A stretch of DNA of 64,000 nucleotides, taken from contig CACIUL010000006.1 of the NCBI GenBank assembly GCA_902589825.1, positions 1 to 64,000 on the forward strand, in the 5' to 3' direction. Positions within the stretch are counted from its first letter, which is position 1. The number at the start of each line of letters is the position of its first letter. This document shows positions 35,977 to 44,664 of this stretch, one piece after another. Position numbers and translations under genes: made by a program. The notes below the pieces were generated by a model that saw only the letters and a program-made list of their open reading frames with translations, had not been told where the DNA came from and did no database searches. This DNA comes from an uncultured Verrucomicrobiota bacterium (GTDB taxonomy: Bacteria; Verrucomicrobiota; Verrucomicrobiia; Verrucomicrobiales; DEV007).

Positions 35977-36735
35977 TCACCCGCGGTATTCACTCATGAG
36001 ATCAACCATCTCCTTAACTGCTGAGTAAAAACCGGCATGTAAGGCACGAGAAACCAGGTGATGCCCCACGTTTAGCTCCTTCAGGTGAGGAACATCAAAC
36101 AATCCGGGCAGGTTATCTATTGTAATTCCATGCCCTGCATTGACCTGCAACCCCGACTGGTGAGCCAGGACGGCACAACTCCTCAAGCGCTTCAGCTCGG
36201 CATCACGAGCATCACCCGGGGGCTGGTTTGCGTAATTGCCGGTATGAAGCTCAATCATTTCCGCCCCACACCGGGCAGCCGCCTCAACCTGCTGTATTGA
36301 CGGGTCAATAAACAGGCTCACCTTCACACCAACATCCTGAAACTTTCGTATCACAGGAGTCAACTCCCCGATATTTGAACAAACATCAAGCCCCCCCTCA
36401 GTGGTGATCTCCTGTCGGTTTTCAGGCACAATGCATGCAGAATACGGGGCAAGAGACAGAGCGAGGGAAACAATATCGGCACTGTTGCCGAGCTCGAAGT
36501 TAAGACGCGTTGAAATACTCTCACTCAGTTCAACTACATCCCGATCCTGCATATGTCTCCGGTCCTCACGCAGGTGAGCAGTGATCCCGCTCGCGCCACC
36601 ACGCTCAGCGTCCAGCGCCGCCTGCACAACACAGGGTTCAGCAAAGAAAGAATCCGGCTGACCCGCATAGCGGGCCTGCCTCAAGGTAGCAACATGGTCA
36701 ACATTGACACCAAGTTCAAGCACATCCCCTTGCAC
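35977..36735 (-). CDS. pdxJ: Pyridoxine 5'-phosphate synthase
   Basis: The 252-residue TIM-barrel protein has LGVNVDHVATLRQARYAG at the start, GASGITAHLREDRRHMQDRD in the middle, VSLFIDPS, EMIELHTGNYA and GLQVNAGHGI, all PdxJ signatures with the conserved His and Glu residues. It condenses 1-deoxyxylulose phosphate with 3-amino-2-oxopropyl phosphate to make vitamin B6. Starts available are GTG codons: 36735, or 36723, which aligns better with the family N-terminus. It lies 41 bp downstream of purH on the same strand. Confidence 0.95.
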   Translation of the reverse strand: MQGDVLELGVNVDHVATLRQARYAGQPDSFFAEPCVVQAALDAERGGASGITAHLREDRRHMQDRDVVELSESISTRLNFELGNSADIVSLALSLAPYSACIVPENRQEITTEGGLDVCSNIGELTPVIRKFQDVGVKVSLFIDPSIQQVEAAARCGAEMIELHTGNYANQPPGDARDAELKRLRSCAVLAHQSGLQVNAGHGITIDNLPGLFDVPHLKELNVGHHLVSRALHAGFYSAVKEMVDLMSEYRG

Positions 36736-36775
36736 GGTTCAAGATGAGCACGAAATCGAGCCCCGTCAAATTAGC

Positions 36776-38323
36776 CTAGTGACGGAAGTGACGATGCCCC
36801 GTAAACACCATTGCCACATCCCGCTCATCGGCTGCTGCAATCACTTCATCATCCCTGACCGATCCACCGGGCTGAATGCAGGCAGTGGCTCCGGCCTCCG
36901 CCGCTGAAATCAACCCGTCAGGAAAGGGAAACATGGCATCACTTGCAACGGCACTGCCTTTAAGCGATAACCCTGCCTCACCCGCCTTCCAGACAGCGAT
37001 GCGGCAGGCATCAACGCGCGACATCTGCCCTGCCCCGACTCCAAGAGTCCTGTCCCGGGAGCCAAACACGATGGCATTTGACTTTACGTGCTTACACACC
37101 CTCCATGTAAAGCGCATCGCCTCCATTTCTTCAGCGCTCGGCGGACGGGATGTTTTGACTTTCTCCTCAAGGCTATCCAGTCCAAGTGCTGTGGAATCCG
37201 CATCCATTACAAGCAGCCCACCCGGCGCCGACCGGACCACAGGCTCATTAATTGCCGTGCTGAAGAACGCATCCGATACGCACATCAACCGGAGATTCTT
37301 TTTCTTCTGCAGAATAGCACGCGCCTCAGCATCAAATCCAGGTGCAATGATAACGTCGGTGAATATCCCGCCGATCACGCGGGCCAGCCCCTCCGACAAA
37401 GGGCGGTTGCAAACGATTACGCCGCCAAAAGGCGCCTGCCGATCCGTCTCAAAGGCCTTTTCCCATGCATCCCGCAAGTCTTCCCCCTCGTCCGCACAGC
37501 CCACTCCACATGGATTGGTGTGCTTCAGGATGGCCACAGCAGGACGCTTAAACTCACTGATCAGTTCCGCCGCCGCCGAGATGTCAATGACGTTGGTATA
37601 GGAGAGATCCTTCCCCTGCAGCTTGGTAAAGTATTCACTGAATCTCCCATAAAGGGATGCCTCCTGGTGTGGATTCTCGCCATAGCGCAGCTCTGATGCC
37701 AGAGGCAGTGATACACTGTAAGAGCTCTCCGTTCTCTGGCACTTGTTCAGGTAACCGCTGATGGCGGCATCATATTCAGCAGTTCGCTGAAAAACCTTGA
37801 TCGCCAGGGCCTCACGGGTCTTCAGGCTGGTCTCTCCGTCATTTTCCTCGATCTCGGCGGCAATCATTTCATAATCTGCAGGATCACTGATTACCGTGAC
37901 AGCACTATAGTTCTTTGATGCTGCTCTCAGCATGCCGGGACCACCAATATCAATATTTTCGATAGCCTCCTCCAGCGTCACCCCCTCCCTTGCAACGGTT
38001 TGCTCAAAAGGATAGAGGTTGACTACAAGAAGGTCTATCGGCGGAATCCCATGCTTCTGCGCCTGGTTCGGGTCCTCTGGATGATCCCGACGAAACAACA
38101 AACCTCCGTGAACCTTGGGATGAATGGTCTTTAGCCTGCCATCAAACATCTCTGGCTCTCCTGTATAATCGGCAATCTCCACGACAGGAATTCCTTCAGC
38201 AGCAAGGGCTCCAGCAGTGCCTCCTGTCGACAAAATCTCAACACCAAGCTCGTGCAGTCTCTTGGCAAAGGAGACAAGACCGGTTTTATCCGAAACGGAG
38301 ATAAGGGCACGTTTGATTTTCAT
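36776..38323 (-). CDS. purH: Bifunctional IMP cyclohydrolase / AICAR formyltransferase
   Basis: From the ATG at 38323 (MKIKRALISVSDKTG) the protein has 515 residues, the standard size; an ATG six codons upstream is also in frame. The N-terminal MGS-like domain has GGTAGAL and HPKVHGGLLFRR. The C-terminal formyltransferase has ELRYGENPHQEASLY, KHTNPCGVG and, near the end, FPDGLISAAEAGATACIQPG and GHRHFRH. It performs the last two steps of IMP synthesis. No PurR-type operator is obvious upstream. Confidence 0.96.
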   Translation of the reverse strand: MKIKRALISVSDKTGLVSFAKRLHELGVEILSTGGTAGALAAEGIPVVEIADYTGEPEMFDGRLKTIHPKVHGGLLFRRDHPEDPNQAQKHGIPPIDLLVVNLYPFEQTVAREGVTLEEAIENIDIGGPGMLRAASKNYSAVTVISDPADYEMIAAEIEENDGETSLKTREALAIKVFQRTAEYDAAISGYLNKCQRTESSYSVSLPLASELRYGENPHQEASLYGRFSEYFTKLQGKDLSYTNVIDISAAAELISEFKRPAVAILKHTNPCGVGCADEGEDLRDAWEKAFETDRQAPFGGVIVCNRPLSEGLARVIGGIFTDVIIAPGFDAEARAILQKKKNLRLMCVSDAFFSTAINEPVVRSAPGGLLVMDADSTALGLDSLEEKVKTSRPPSAEEMEAMRFTWRVCKHVKSNAIVFGSRDRTLGVGAGQMSRVDACRIAVWKAGEAGLSLKGSAVASDAMFPFPDGLISAAEAGATACIQPGGSVRDDEVIAAADERDVAMVFTGHRHFRH

Positions 38324-38472
38324 GAATTGAATATAAGGCAAGCAGATGTATCCGCCTATGCCATATAGAGCAAGCGTAAAGCTCGCACACCGGGATTTTC
38401 CGTGATGTCATTCGCCTCAGAATATGCCATCCCAATGCCAATGATTTTCATACCCACGGAATAAAGCAACCA

Positions 38473-38501
38473 ACCCTTTAACCATCAGTGGCTTAAAGGG
38501 T
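38473..38501. repeat. Hairpin ACCCTTTAA / TTAAAGGGT upstream of rplM
   Basis: Two perfect 9-bp arms flank an 11-nt loop that itself can pair CCA with TGG. It lies in the 340-bp divergent gap between purH and rplM, upstream of the rplM promoter, so it is not in the rplM mRNA leader. The rest of the gap shows no gene. Confidence 0.45.
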
Positions 38502-38577
38502 CGGCGTCATTGTTGAGACATCACGCCTGCTCAAGGGCCAAAACCACGCCAATCCCCCTGTTTATCAGGATAATCGG

Positions 38578-38606
38578 TTGACACATGCCTACTGTGAACC
38601 TAGTCT
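38578..38606 (+). promoter_or_regulatory. Sigma-70-type promoter of rplM-rpsI
   Basis: TTGACA at 38578-38583, a 17-bp spacer and TAGTCT at 38601-38606 (four of six -10 bases). Transcription would start near 38613, leaving about 50 nt before the rplM ATG at 38665. Confidence 0.65.
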
Positions 38607-38664
38607 CCGACTCCCTTGATTCTGGGCATTCCCATCAGGGAGAAGTTAAGACGGGTCATTGAAC

Positions 38665-39096
38665 ATGAAGACTTTCTCGGCAAAAGCAAAAGACGTTGAG
38701 CGCAAGTGGTACATCATTGATGCAACCGAGCAAATCCTCGGGGATGTTGCAGTGCGTGCCGCCTCATTGTTGAGGGGCAAAGGCAAGCCCATTTTTACTC
38801 CCCATGCTGACACGGGGGACTTTGTGATCATCATTAACGCCGAGAAGGTAAAGCTTAGTGGTCGCAAAGAGGAGCAAAAGATTTACCACCGCTATTCAGG
38901 ATACGTCGGTGGTCACCATGAAGACACCCCGGCAACCCTGCGTGAGCGCGCTCCTGAGCGCATCCTCGAGTTTGCCGTCAAGGGAATGATCCCGCGCAAC
39001 CGTCTCGGGAGGCAAATTTTCAAGAAGCTGAAGGTCTATGCCGGTAGCGACCATCCACATCAGGCACAAGAACCGGAAGCCTACCAAGTATCCTGA
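38665..39096 (+). CDS. rplM: 50S ribosomal protein L13
   Basis: Starting at the ATG 38665 ([19 protein letters not shown]) the protein has 143 residues, the normal length; a TTG two codons upstream is less likely. Signatures are [35 protein letters not shown] and [20 protein letters not shown]. It is an early-assembly protein of the large subunit. It is followed by rpsI in the near-universal rplM-rpsI operon, with 55 bp between. Confidence 0.97.
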   Translation: MKTFSAKAKDVERKWYIIDATEQILGDVAVRAASLLRGKGKPIFTPHADTGDFVIIINAEKVKLSGRKEEQKIYHRYSGYVGGHHEDTPATLRERAPERILEFAVKGMIPRNRLGRQIFKKLKVYAGSDHPHQAQEPEAYQVS

Positions 39097-39151
39097 ACCC
39101 ATACGGTTATAAAAAAGGGATTCAGCCCCACTTCCTGCAACGTTCATTATA

Positions 39152-39547
39152 ATGAGTAAGACAGACATCATCAAATCCACGGGCCGCCGCAAGACTGCTG
39201 TTGCCAGGGTTCACATGAAGCCGGGCACGGGCCAGATAACGATCAACCAGGAACCAATGGAGGATGTCTTCCCCACATTGGCACTGCAAAACAGCCTGAT
39301 CCAACCTCTCCAGATAGCCAACCAGCCGAAAAGCTGGGACCTTAATGTCATCACCAATGGCGGTGGTGTAACGGGTCAGGTCGGTGCCGTCAGGCTGGCA
39401 ATAGCCCGCGCATTGCTCAAAGACAATCCCGAGTTGAGGGCAACCTTCCGTGAGGAAGGGCTGCTGACCAGGGATGCCAGGAAAAAGGAGCGTAAGAAGG
39501 CCGGACAACCGGGCGCCCGCAAGCGCTTCCAGTTCTCCAAGCGTTAA
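39152..39547 (+). CDS. rpsI: 30S ribosomal protein S9
   Basis: The 131-residue protein has STGRRKTAVARVHMKPGTG, VTGQVGAVRLAIARALL and ends with the basic tail GARKRFQFSKR, whose last residues contact P-site tRNA. It is second in the rplM-rpsI operon. Confidence 0.97.
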   Translation: MSKTDIIKSTGRRKTAVARVHMKPGTGQITINQEPMEDVFPTLALQNSLIQPLQIANQPKSWDLNVITNGGGVTGQVGAVRLAIARALLKDNPELRATFREEGLLTRDARKKERKKAGQPGARKRFQFSKR

Positions 39548-39586
39548 TTCAATTCACCTATAAAGGTGGTTACTCGGTATTGAAAA

Positions 39587-39612
39587 TTTCAGGGCAGGCT
39601 CCAGCCCCGAAA
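39587..39612. terminator. Possible two-way terminator hairpin after rpsI
   Basis: TTTCAGGGCAGG pairs with CCAGCCCCGAAA across a 2-nt loop with two mismatches. On the minus side it is followed by TTTTC. It lies in the convergent gap between rpsI and the DUF1080 gene. Confidence 0.4.
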
Positions 39613-39655
39613 TGATTTCAACTTGTTGAGTTTTGAGCTCACTTGGGTCAACTCT

Positions 39656-41233
39656 TTAGAACTTCTCAAGAAACATGTTTCGAAACTCCACCCTGCCTGG
39701 CGGAACACCTCCTCGGAGATGCCCTCTTTCCCTGCGCAAGACAATTCCCTGGGGAGTTTTCGGCCCGCCATTGACCCGGTTCTGCAGCAGTTCATTTACA
39801 TGGATCTCCACCGCTCCGTCAATGACGCGTATTCTCATTGTGTTCCAATCAGCATTACGCTCATTACTCTCTTTGAATTTCATTGTCCTCCACTCGAGCG
39901 GCTTGCCGTCGTCTCTCTTCATCTCAAACTTGCCAGCCTTAGGCTGCCCGGAGATTCGGTAAAGGTCACCCGAATTGCCTGGATGCAACTGGACTTCAAG
40001 GTATCCTTCACCGCGATCTCCGGCAAAGATCCCGACCCCACTGTCCCCATTCCCATCAGGAAATCGGTATTCCAATCTTAATTCAAAATTAAGAAACCTC
40101 TCATTTGTCCGCAACTCACCTTGGCCACCGTTTGCACCGGCAGCCGCAAGAAGCACGTCGCCTTTCACCTGCCACCCATCGTCAACAACCGCCTTGCCCT
40201 GCAGAAGCTCTAGCTTCAGCCCCCCGAAAGCACTCCAACCATCAAGATTTTCTCCATTGAACACCTTCAGAATCTGTTTTTTGCCCGAGGATCCAAAATT
40301 CAATGGTGCTGAACCCGCGTTCTCCTCAATCCATGCCATCCATCTTGCAGCTGGCTCCATCCTTTCCTCCCTGTTGCCGGCGGCATAATAATCAAACCTT
40401 TGTCCTGTCAATTTACGCAATGCATCAAGGCTTCTCCAGCGCATGCCAAAATCCTCATCACACATTAACAATTTTGCGAACGGCTTTAAACATTCATGGC
40501 GCCCCAATAACGCCAGACTCCTGGCAACCTCCCACGTTACATAAGGGGAGGCATCATCGGCCACAGGAAGGATAATATCGCCCGCACCTTGCCCTGCCAC
40601 CTTCACCAGTGCCTGCACTGCAGCACTTCTCACCACATCTGATTTACTCTTCAGGGCAAGCGAGAGGTCATTAATATCCGATTGGTTCGCCGTCACCTTT
40701 GCCGCCTCACCCGCCTTCTTCCATATCTCCCCCTTACCGTAATTACCTCTCGGCTCCAGCGCCTTAAAGAGAGACTCTACAAGTCCTTTCTCCTGTCCCT
40801 TGATAATTGCGTCAAGCACGGCACTCACCATATTGTCAAACCGCTCAAGGCTATTGGACTTGAGGACACGTCGAATTCGAATTGCTGCTTCCGGAGGTGC
40901 TGCGCCGGCTAGTTTCTCCAGCAACGCCCTGTCAATCACAGGCATTGTGGACAACTTCTGGGTAGCCTGTTCTCTAATGGCGAAGTCATCCGAATCAAGT
41001 TCATTAACAATCTCGTTGTAGAAATCTGCCGCGTTACCCTGGTTGCCAAGAAGCCCAAGTAGCTCGACAATCCCCTCCCGGTCATTGGAAAATCCAAAAT
41101 CCTGGAGCCCTGTTCCGCGCGCATCGCCAGGCGTCAGGATTATCACCAAGGACACAATGGCAGGGAAGTAAATCAGATGGAGCGGCACGGGAAACACCTT
41201 ACAGAATTTATTCAGGGGCGGCAATTCAATCAT
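39656..41233 (-). CDS. HEAT-repeat protein with C-terminal DUF1080 (3-keto-disaccharide hydrolase-like) domain
   Basis: From the ATG at 41233 the protein has 525 residues; a GTG six codons upstream is possible. A signal segment (IYFPAIVSLVIILTPGDARG) leads into HEAT-like helices (about 40-300: SDDFAIREQATQKLSTMPVI, DVVRSAAVQALVKVAG). The DUF1080 domain (about 325-525) has LKVFNGENLDGWSAFGG, ELRLEYRFPDGNGDSGVGIF and ending PGRVEFRNMFLEKF. DUF1080 is a concanavalin-like fold common in PVC bacteria and linked to sugar breakdown. It is convergent with rpsI and 23 bp downstream of the prepilin peptidase gene. Confidence 0.88.
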   Translation of the reverse strand: MIELPPLNKFCKVFPVPLHLIYFPAIVSLVIILTPGDARGTGLQDFGFSNDREGIVELLGLLGNQGNAADFYNEIVNELDSDDFAIREQATQKLSTMPVIDRALLEKLAGAAPPEAAIRIRRVLKSNSLERFDNMVSAVLDAIIKGQEKGLVESLFKALEPRGNYGKGEIWKKAGEAAKVTANQSDINDLSLALKSKSDVVRSAAVQALVKVAGQGAGDIILPVADDASPYVTWEVARSLALLGRHECLKPFAKLLMCDEDFGMRWRSLDALRKLTGQRFDYYAAGNREERMEPAARWMAWIEENAGSAPLNFGSSGKKQILKVFNGENLDGWSAFGGLKLELLQGKAVVDDGWQVKGDVLLAAAGANGGQGELRTNERFLNFELRLEYRFPDGNGDSGVGIFAGDRGEGYLEVQLHPGNSGDLYRISGQPKAGKFEMKRDDGKPLEWRTMKFKESNERNADWNTMRIRVIDGAVEIHVNELLQNRVNGGPKTPQGIVLRRERGHLRGGVPPGRVEFRNMFLEKF

Positions 41234-41256
41234 TTGCAGGGCACGGCACACCGTAT

Positions 41257-42435
41257 TTATAAGCCGGTAATGCGCATCAGTCCAAAATACCAGTCAAGCA
41301 GGCTGGGACCAAAGAAAATCCAGGTGATTGCCCCAAGGGCGAGATAAGGCCCGAATGGAATGCGTGTCAGTGGGCTGTCCTTCCTCAGAATCTTGGCAGG
41401 CAGGGAAACGGCAGTGCCACTCACTGAGGCAATAAAGATGGTGAAGAGAACCGCCTTCCATCCTAAAAATGCTCCAATCAGGGCCATGAACTTCACATCT
41501 CCAAAACCCATCGCCTCACGGTAATAACGCATTGAAGTCGCCCTGCCGCTTAACGTCTTCCATTCTGAAATTAGAATTTCCTCCCCATCCACCTGCAACC
41601 GGTCGTGACGAATCGTCATGCACGCCGCTTTAAATGAACGCCCATTGACTTCCGCATGCTCACATTCGATCTCCACTCGCTCAGACCCCACAAAAAACAG
41701 GTCTTCGAAAGCAGTCTTTTCAGAACCGGTTTCAAGCACAGGGTTTTCCCTGCCCTCAACAACACGCCATTGGCCGTTGTCAGGGATCTTCAGGGACTTT
41801 CTGCCGAAAGCAATTTTGCCAAGCACAACCACTGAAAATATCAGCCCATAACCGGAAGCAGCTCCAATTATTGCCCAGATCAATGCCATGACCCTGGGGT
41901 TCATGCCTCCTTGACTGTAAATCTCGCAGTCCATCACAATAACCACTGCTGAAGGCACTGCCAGGGCTACCAGACACCCGACCACGATACCACCCTTGGT
42001 AAGGCAGTCCGGAATGATCTGGAAATCAAAATCAATGAATGTGGCACAAATCAGGATTGCAATAAGGATCATGACGCCAGGGACCACTGCAGGGCTTTCG
42101 ACAAAGCGCAACCAGGCACACAGAAACAATACGGCAGTCAGAAATTCAATGAACCAATAACGAAAAGGAATGACCGCAGGGCACTTCCTGCATTTTCCCC
42201 GCAGCAAAATCCAGCTCAGCAGGGGGATATTATGGTAAAAAGGGATGCGATCATCGCAGGAGGGGCAAAATGATCGCCTGGGAGAATTCACTGAAATCTC
42301 CCGCGGAACCCTGTAAATGACCACATTGAGAAACGATCCGACAATTGCCCCCAGCACAAAAACTGTCACGGCAAGAAAGTTGTCTAGTCCAATGATCGGC
42401 ATCTCTGCAGACAATACACCTCTCTTGCTTCTCAT
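41257..42435 (-). CDS. Type IV prepilin peptidase (leader peptidase/N-methyltransferase) with large internal insertion
   Basis: The ATG at 42435 has a good ribosome-binding site (GAGGG, 4 bp before) and gives 392 residues. The N-terminal domain has the four-Cys zinc site (CPSC and CRKC) and LSWILLRGKCRKCP. Catalytic aspartates are in FIDFDFQIIPD and in GFGDVKFMALIGAF (the GxGD-type motif). About 100 hydrophilic residues are inserted between the membrane segments before the second Asp, making it much longer than the usual 250-290. It would cleave and methylate type IV pilin or type II secretion pseudopilins. No pilus genes adjoin it. Confidence 0.9.
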   Translation of the reverse strand: MRSKRGVLSAEMPIIGLDNFLAVTVFVLGAIVGSFLNVVIYRVPREISVNSPRRSFCPSCDDRIPFYHNIPLLSWILLRGKCRKCPAVIPFRYWFIEFLTAVLFLCAWLRFVESPAVVPGVMILIAILICATFIDFDFQIIPDCLTKGGIVVGCLVALAVPSAVVIVMDCEIYSQGGMNPRVMALIWAIIGAASGYGLIFSVVVLGKIAFGRKSLKIPDNGQWRVVEGRENPVLETGSEKTAFEDLFFVGSERVEIECEHAEVNGRSFKAACMTIRHDRLQVDGEEILISEWKTLSGRATSMRYYREAMGFGDVKFMALIGAFLGWKAVLFTIFIASVSGTAVSLPAKILRKDSPLTRIPFGPYLALGAITWIFFGPSLLDWYFGLMRITGL

Positions 42436-42500
42436 AAAACCCTCACTTTGCACTGTTTGGCAAAAAAGGTTCTTAGCCGCGACCTTGGGCTTTACAAATT

Positions 42501-43316
42501 ATGGTGAACGCGTTGATTGCTGAAGTGCCAGATCCAATGACTATAGCTGGTCGTGAGTTTGACTCCCGCCTTTTACTGGGAACCGGAAAGTTTTCATCCA
42601 ATGAAATCATGTCCAGTTCCCTGTCTGCGGCGGGAACTGAAATTGTCACCGTGGCCCTGCGTCGAGCCGACCTTACAGGCAAGTCCGATCCATTTGCTAA
42701 CATTTTGGATTTCATTGACCCGGAAAAATACCTTCTCCTGCCAAATACCAGTGGTGCCAATACCGCCGATGAGGCCGTGCGCCTTGCACGGCTTGCGCTC
42801 GCCGCGGGGCTTCCGAACTGGATTAAACTTGAAATTCACCCTGACCCCACACATCTCCTTCCCGACCCCATTGAAACGCTTAAGGCAGCAAAAACACTTG
42901 TAGAAGAGGGATTTATTGTCCTTCCATACATCAATGCAGATCCGGTATTAGCAAAAAGGCTGCAGGACACGGGGGTGGCAACTGTAATGCCACTGGGCTC
43001 ACCAATTGGAAGCAACCAGGGGCTACTGACCAGGCACCAGATTCAAATTATCATTGAGCAGGCCACTGTCCCGGTAATCGTCGACGCGGGGATTGGCACA
43101 CCAAGCCAGGCCGCTGACGCCATGGAAATGGGAGCAGCCGGTGTATTGGTGAATACAGCCATCGCCATTGCGGAGAAGCCTGAGAAAATGGCTAACGCTT
43201 TCCGGTTATCTGTCATCGCCGGGCGGGAAGCAAGGCTAGCCGGACTGGCCGCCGCCCAGGAAAAAGCTGCTGCAACCAGTCCACTGACCACTTTTCTATA
43301 TCAGGACAACTCATGA
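42501..43316 (+). CDS. thiG: Thiazole synthase ThiG
   Basis: The 271-residue TIM barrel has [10 protein letters not shown] near the start, [32 protein letters not shown] (Lys that forms the Schiff base), [31 protein letters not shown] and [15 protein letters not shown]. It builds the thiazole ring of thiamine with ThiS. No thiS, thiF or thiH is next to it in the window, and no TPP riboswitch fits in the short divergent gap. Confidence 0.96.
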   Translation: MVNALIAEVPDPMTIAGREFDSRLLLGTGKFSSNEIMSSSLSAAGTEIVTVALRRADLTGKSDPFANILDFIDPEKYLLLPNTSGANTADEAVRLARLALAAGLPNWIKLEIHPDPTHLLPDPIETLKAAKTLVEEGFIVLPYINADPVLAKRLQDTGVATVMPLGSPIGSNQGLLTRHQIQIIIEQATVPVIVDAGIGTPSQAADAMEMGAAGVLVNTAIAIAEKPEKMANAFRLSVIAGREARLAGLAAAQEKAAATSPLTTFLYQDNS

Positions 43317-43338
43317 GGGAAGCCCTTGCAGCTTTGCT

Positions 43339-43367
43339 CTGTAATGCTTAATATTAAAGCATTGCAG
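43339..43367. repeat. Hairpin between thiG and rodA
   Basis: CTG-T-AATGCTT (43339-43349) pairs with AAGCATT-G-CAG (43357-43367), perfect apart from one T-G wobble, around a 7-nt loop. No T-run follows. It may be a transcript-end structure for thiG or an operator for rodA. Confidence 0.35.
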
Positions 43368-43407
43368 AACAGTTCAAGGTTCTCATACCCGCCATGATGC
43401 GCCCGAA

Positions 43408-44652
43408 ATGACTCCGCTTTTCCGCAAGCTGCTAAGTATTAATTGGTTGCTGGTCATGATACTGGCAGTTCTTTTGGTTTTTGGCGTCCATTCCATCCAC
43501 GCAGCAACCGATCACCTTGGAGGCGATAACCTCGCAGGCAAATGGAATAAGCAAATCATCTCTATCGGCTTGGGGCTCATCCTTTTTTTTGCTGCTACTC
43601 TCATCGATTACCGCTGGATACGACTTGGCGCCCTGCCGATGTATATTCTTTCCATTATCCTGCTGCTGTCCACCAATCATGGAGGGGACAAGGTGGGTGC
43701 GGAAAGCTGGCTTCGAATTGGCCCCATTTCGTTCCAGCCCTCACAGCTGGCGCTTGTATCGGGAATTCTCCTGATCGCAGTTATCCTGGCAGAACTGCCG
43801 AAAATCCACAAAATTTTTGAAAGTTCATTCATTCGACTCTGTATAGCAGGCATCACTGCGGCAATCCCTTGCCTGATCATTCTTGCTGAACCAGACCTTG
43901 GATCAGCAATGGTCTGGATAGCCGTTCTCATGTTCATGCTGGTTATCGGCCGCATCTTACTGCGATACATCATCGTGATTGTTGAAGTCGGATTGATCGC
44001 ACTGCCTATCCTGTATTTTTTCGGCCTGAAGGATTACCAAAAGGAGCGGATTGAGACATGGCTCAATATGCTCTATGAGCGCCCCGTTGATGAGCTTGGC
44101 GCGGCATGGGTTCCTAAACACAACCTGATCGCCATTGGCTCAGCCGGCTACAGCGGAAAAGCCATCAATTCTACGGAAGATTTCTCACTGACATCTCCGC
44201 AAAATTCCAATTCCAAGATGGTCACCAAGATGGGCTTTATCCCTAAAAACGTCGCCATCAATGACTTTATCTTCGTCACAATTGCCGAGCGATACGGCTT
44301 CCGGGGAGCCACATTCCTCATCGGCCTGTTTGCAGCAACCTTGCTCTTGCTGCTCTACATGGGGTATCGCGCCCGTGATTCACTGGGCAAGCTCATTATC
44401 GCAGGGTGCATAGCACAGCTTTTCTTCCATGTATTCATGAACATTGGAATGTGCGTCTTACTGGTGCCTATTACCGGACTGCCATTACCATTTATCAGTT
44501 ATGGCGGAACCTTCGTCCTGATGATGCTTTTCATGATGGGAATGTGCCAAAGCGTATGGGTCCATCGACATCACTCGACCACGGAGCAAAGTGAACCAAC
44601 CCTCCAGCAGGATGACTTGCCGCTGATGCAGGAGGCTGTAAGCCGAATATAG
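43408..44652 (+). CDS. rodA: SEDS-family peptidoglycan glycosyltransferase, RodA-like
   Basis: The 414-residue membrane protein has about ten hydrophobic segments. SEDS marks are SWLRIGPISFQPSQLALVSG, LIILAEPDLGSAMVWIAVLM, INDFIFVTIAERYGFRGA (with the conserved Asp needed for polymerisation) and MNIGMCVLLVPITGLPLPFI with SYGGTF. It extends the glycan strand during cell elongation together with a class B PBP. FtsW is the alternative, but the N-terminus and overall pattern fit RodA better. The gene ends 12 bp from the convergent dehydrogenase gene. Confidence 0.9.
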   Translation: MTPLFRKLLSINWLLVMILAVLLVFGVHSIHAATDHLGGDNLAGKWNKQIISIGLGLILFFAATLIDYRWIRLGALPMYILSIILLLSTNHGGDKVGAESWLRIGPISFQPSQLALVSGILLIAVILAELPKIHKIFESSFIRLCIAGITAAIPCLIILAEPDLGSAMVWIAVLMFMLVIGRILLRYIIVIVEVGLIALPILYFFGLKDYQKERIETWLNMLYERPVDELGAAWVPKHNLIAIGSAGYSGKAINSTEDFSLTSPQNSNSKMVTKMGFIPKNVAINDFIFVTIAERYGFRGATFLIGLFAATLLLLLYMGYRARDSLGKLIIAGCIAQLFFHVFMNIGMCVLLVPITGLPLPFISYGGTFVLMMLFMMGMCQSVWVHRHHSTTEQSEPTLQQDDLPLMQEAVSRI

Positions 44653-44664
44653 ATTCAGTGCCGG

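Noticed and set aside
36876-37601. A 241-codon plus-strand reading frame
   Set aside because: It is antisense to the conserved C-terminal domain of purH.
42436-42500. TPP riboswitch before thiG
   Set aside because: The divergent gap is only about 65 bp, too short for the fold, and no thi-box bases are seen.
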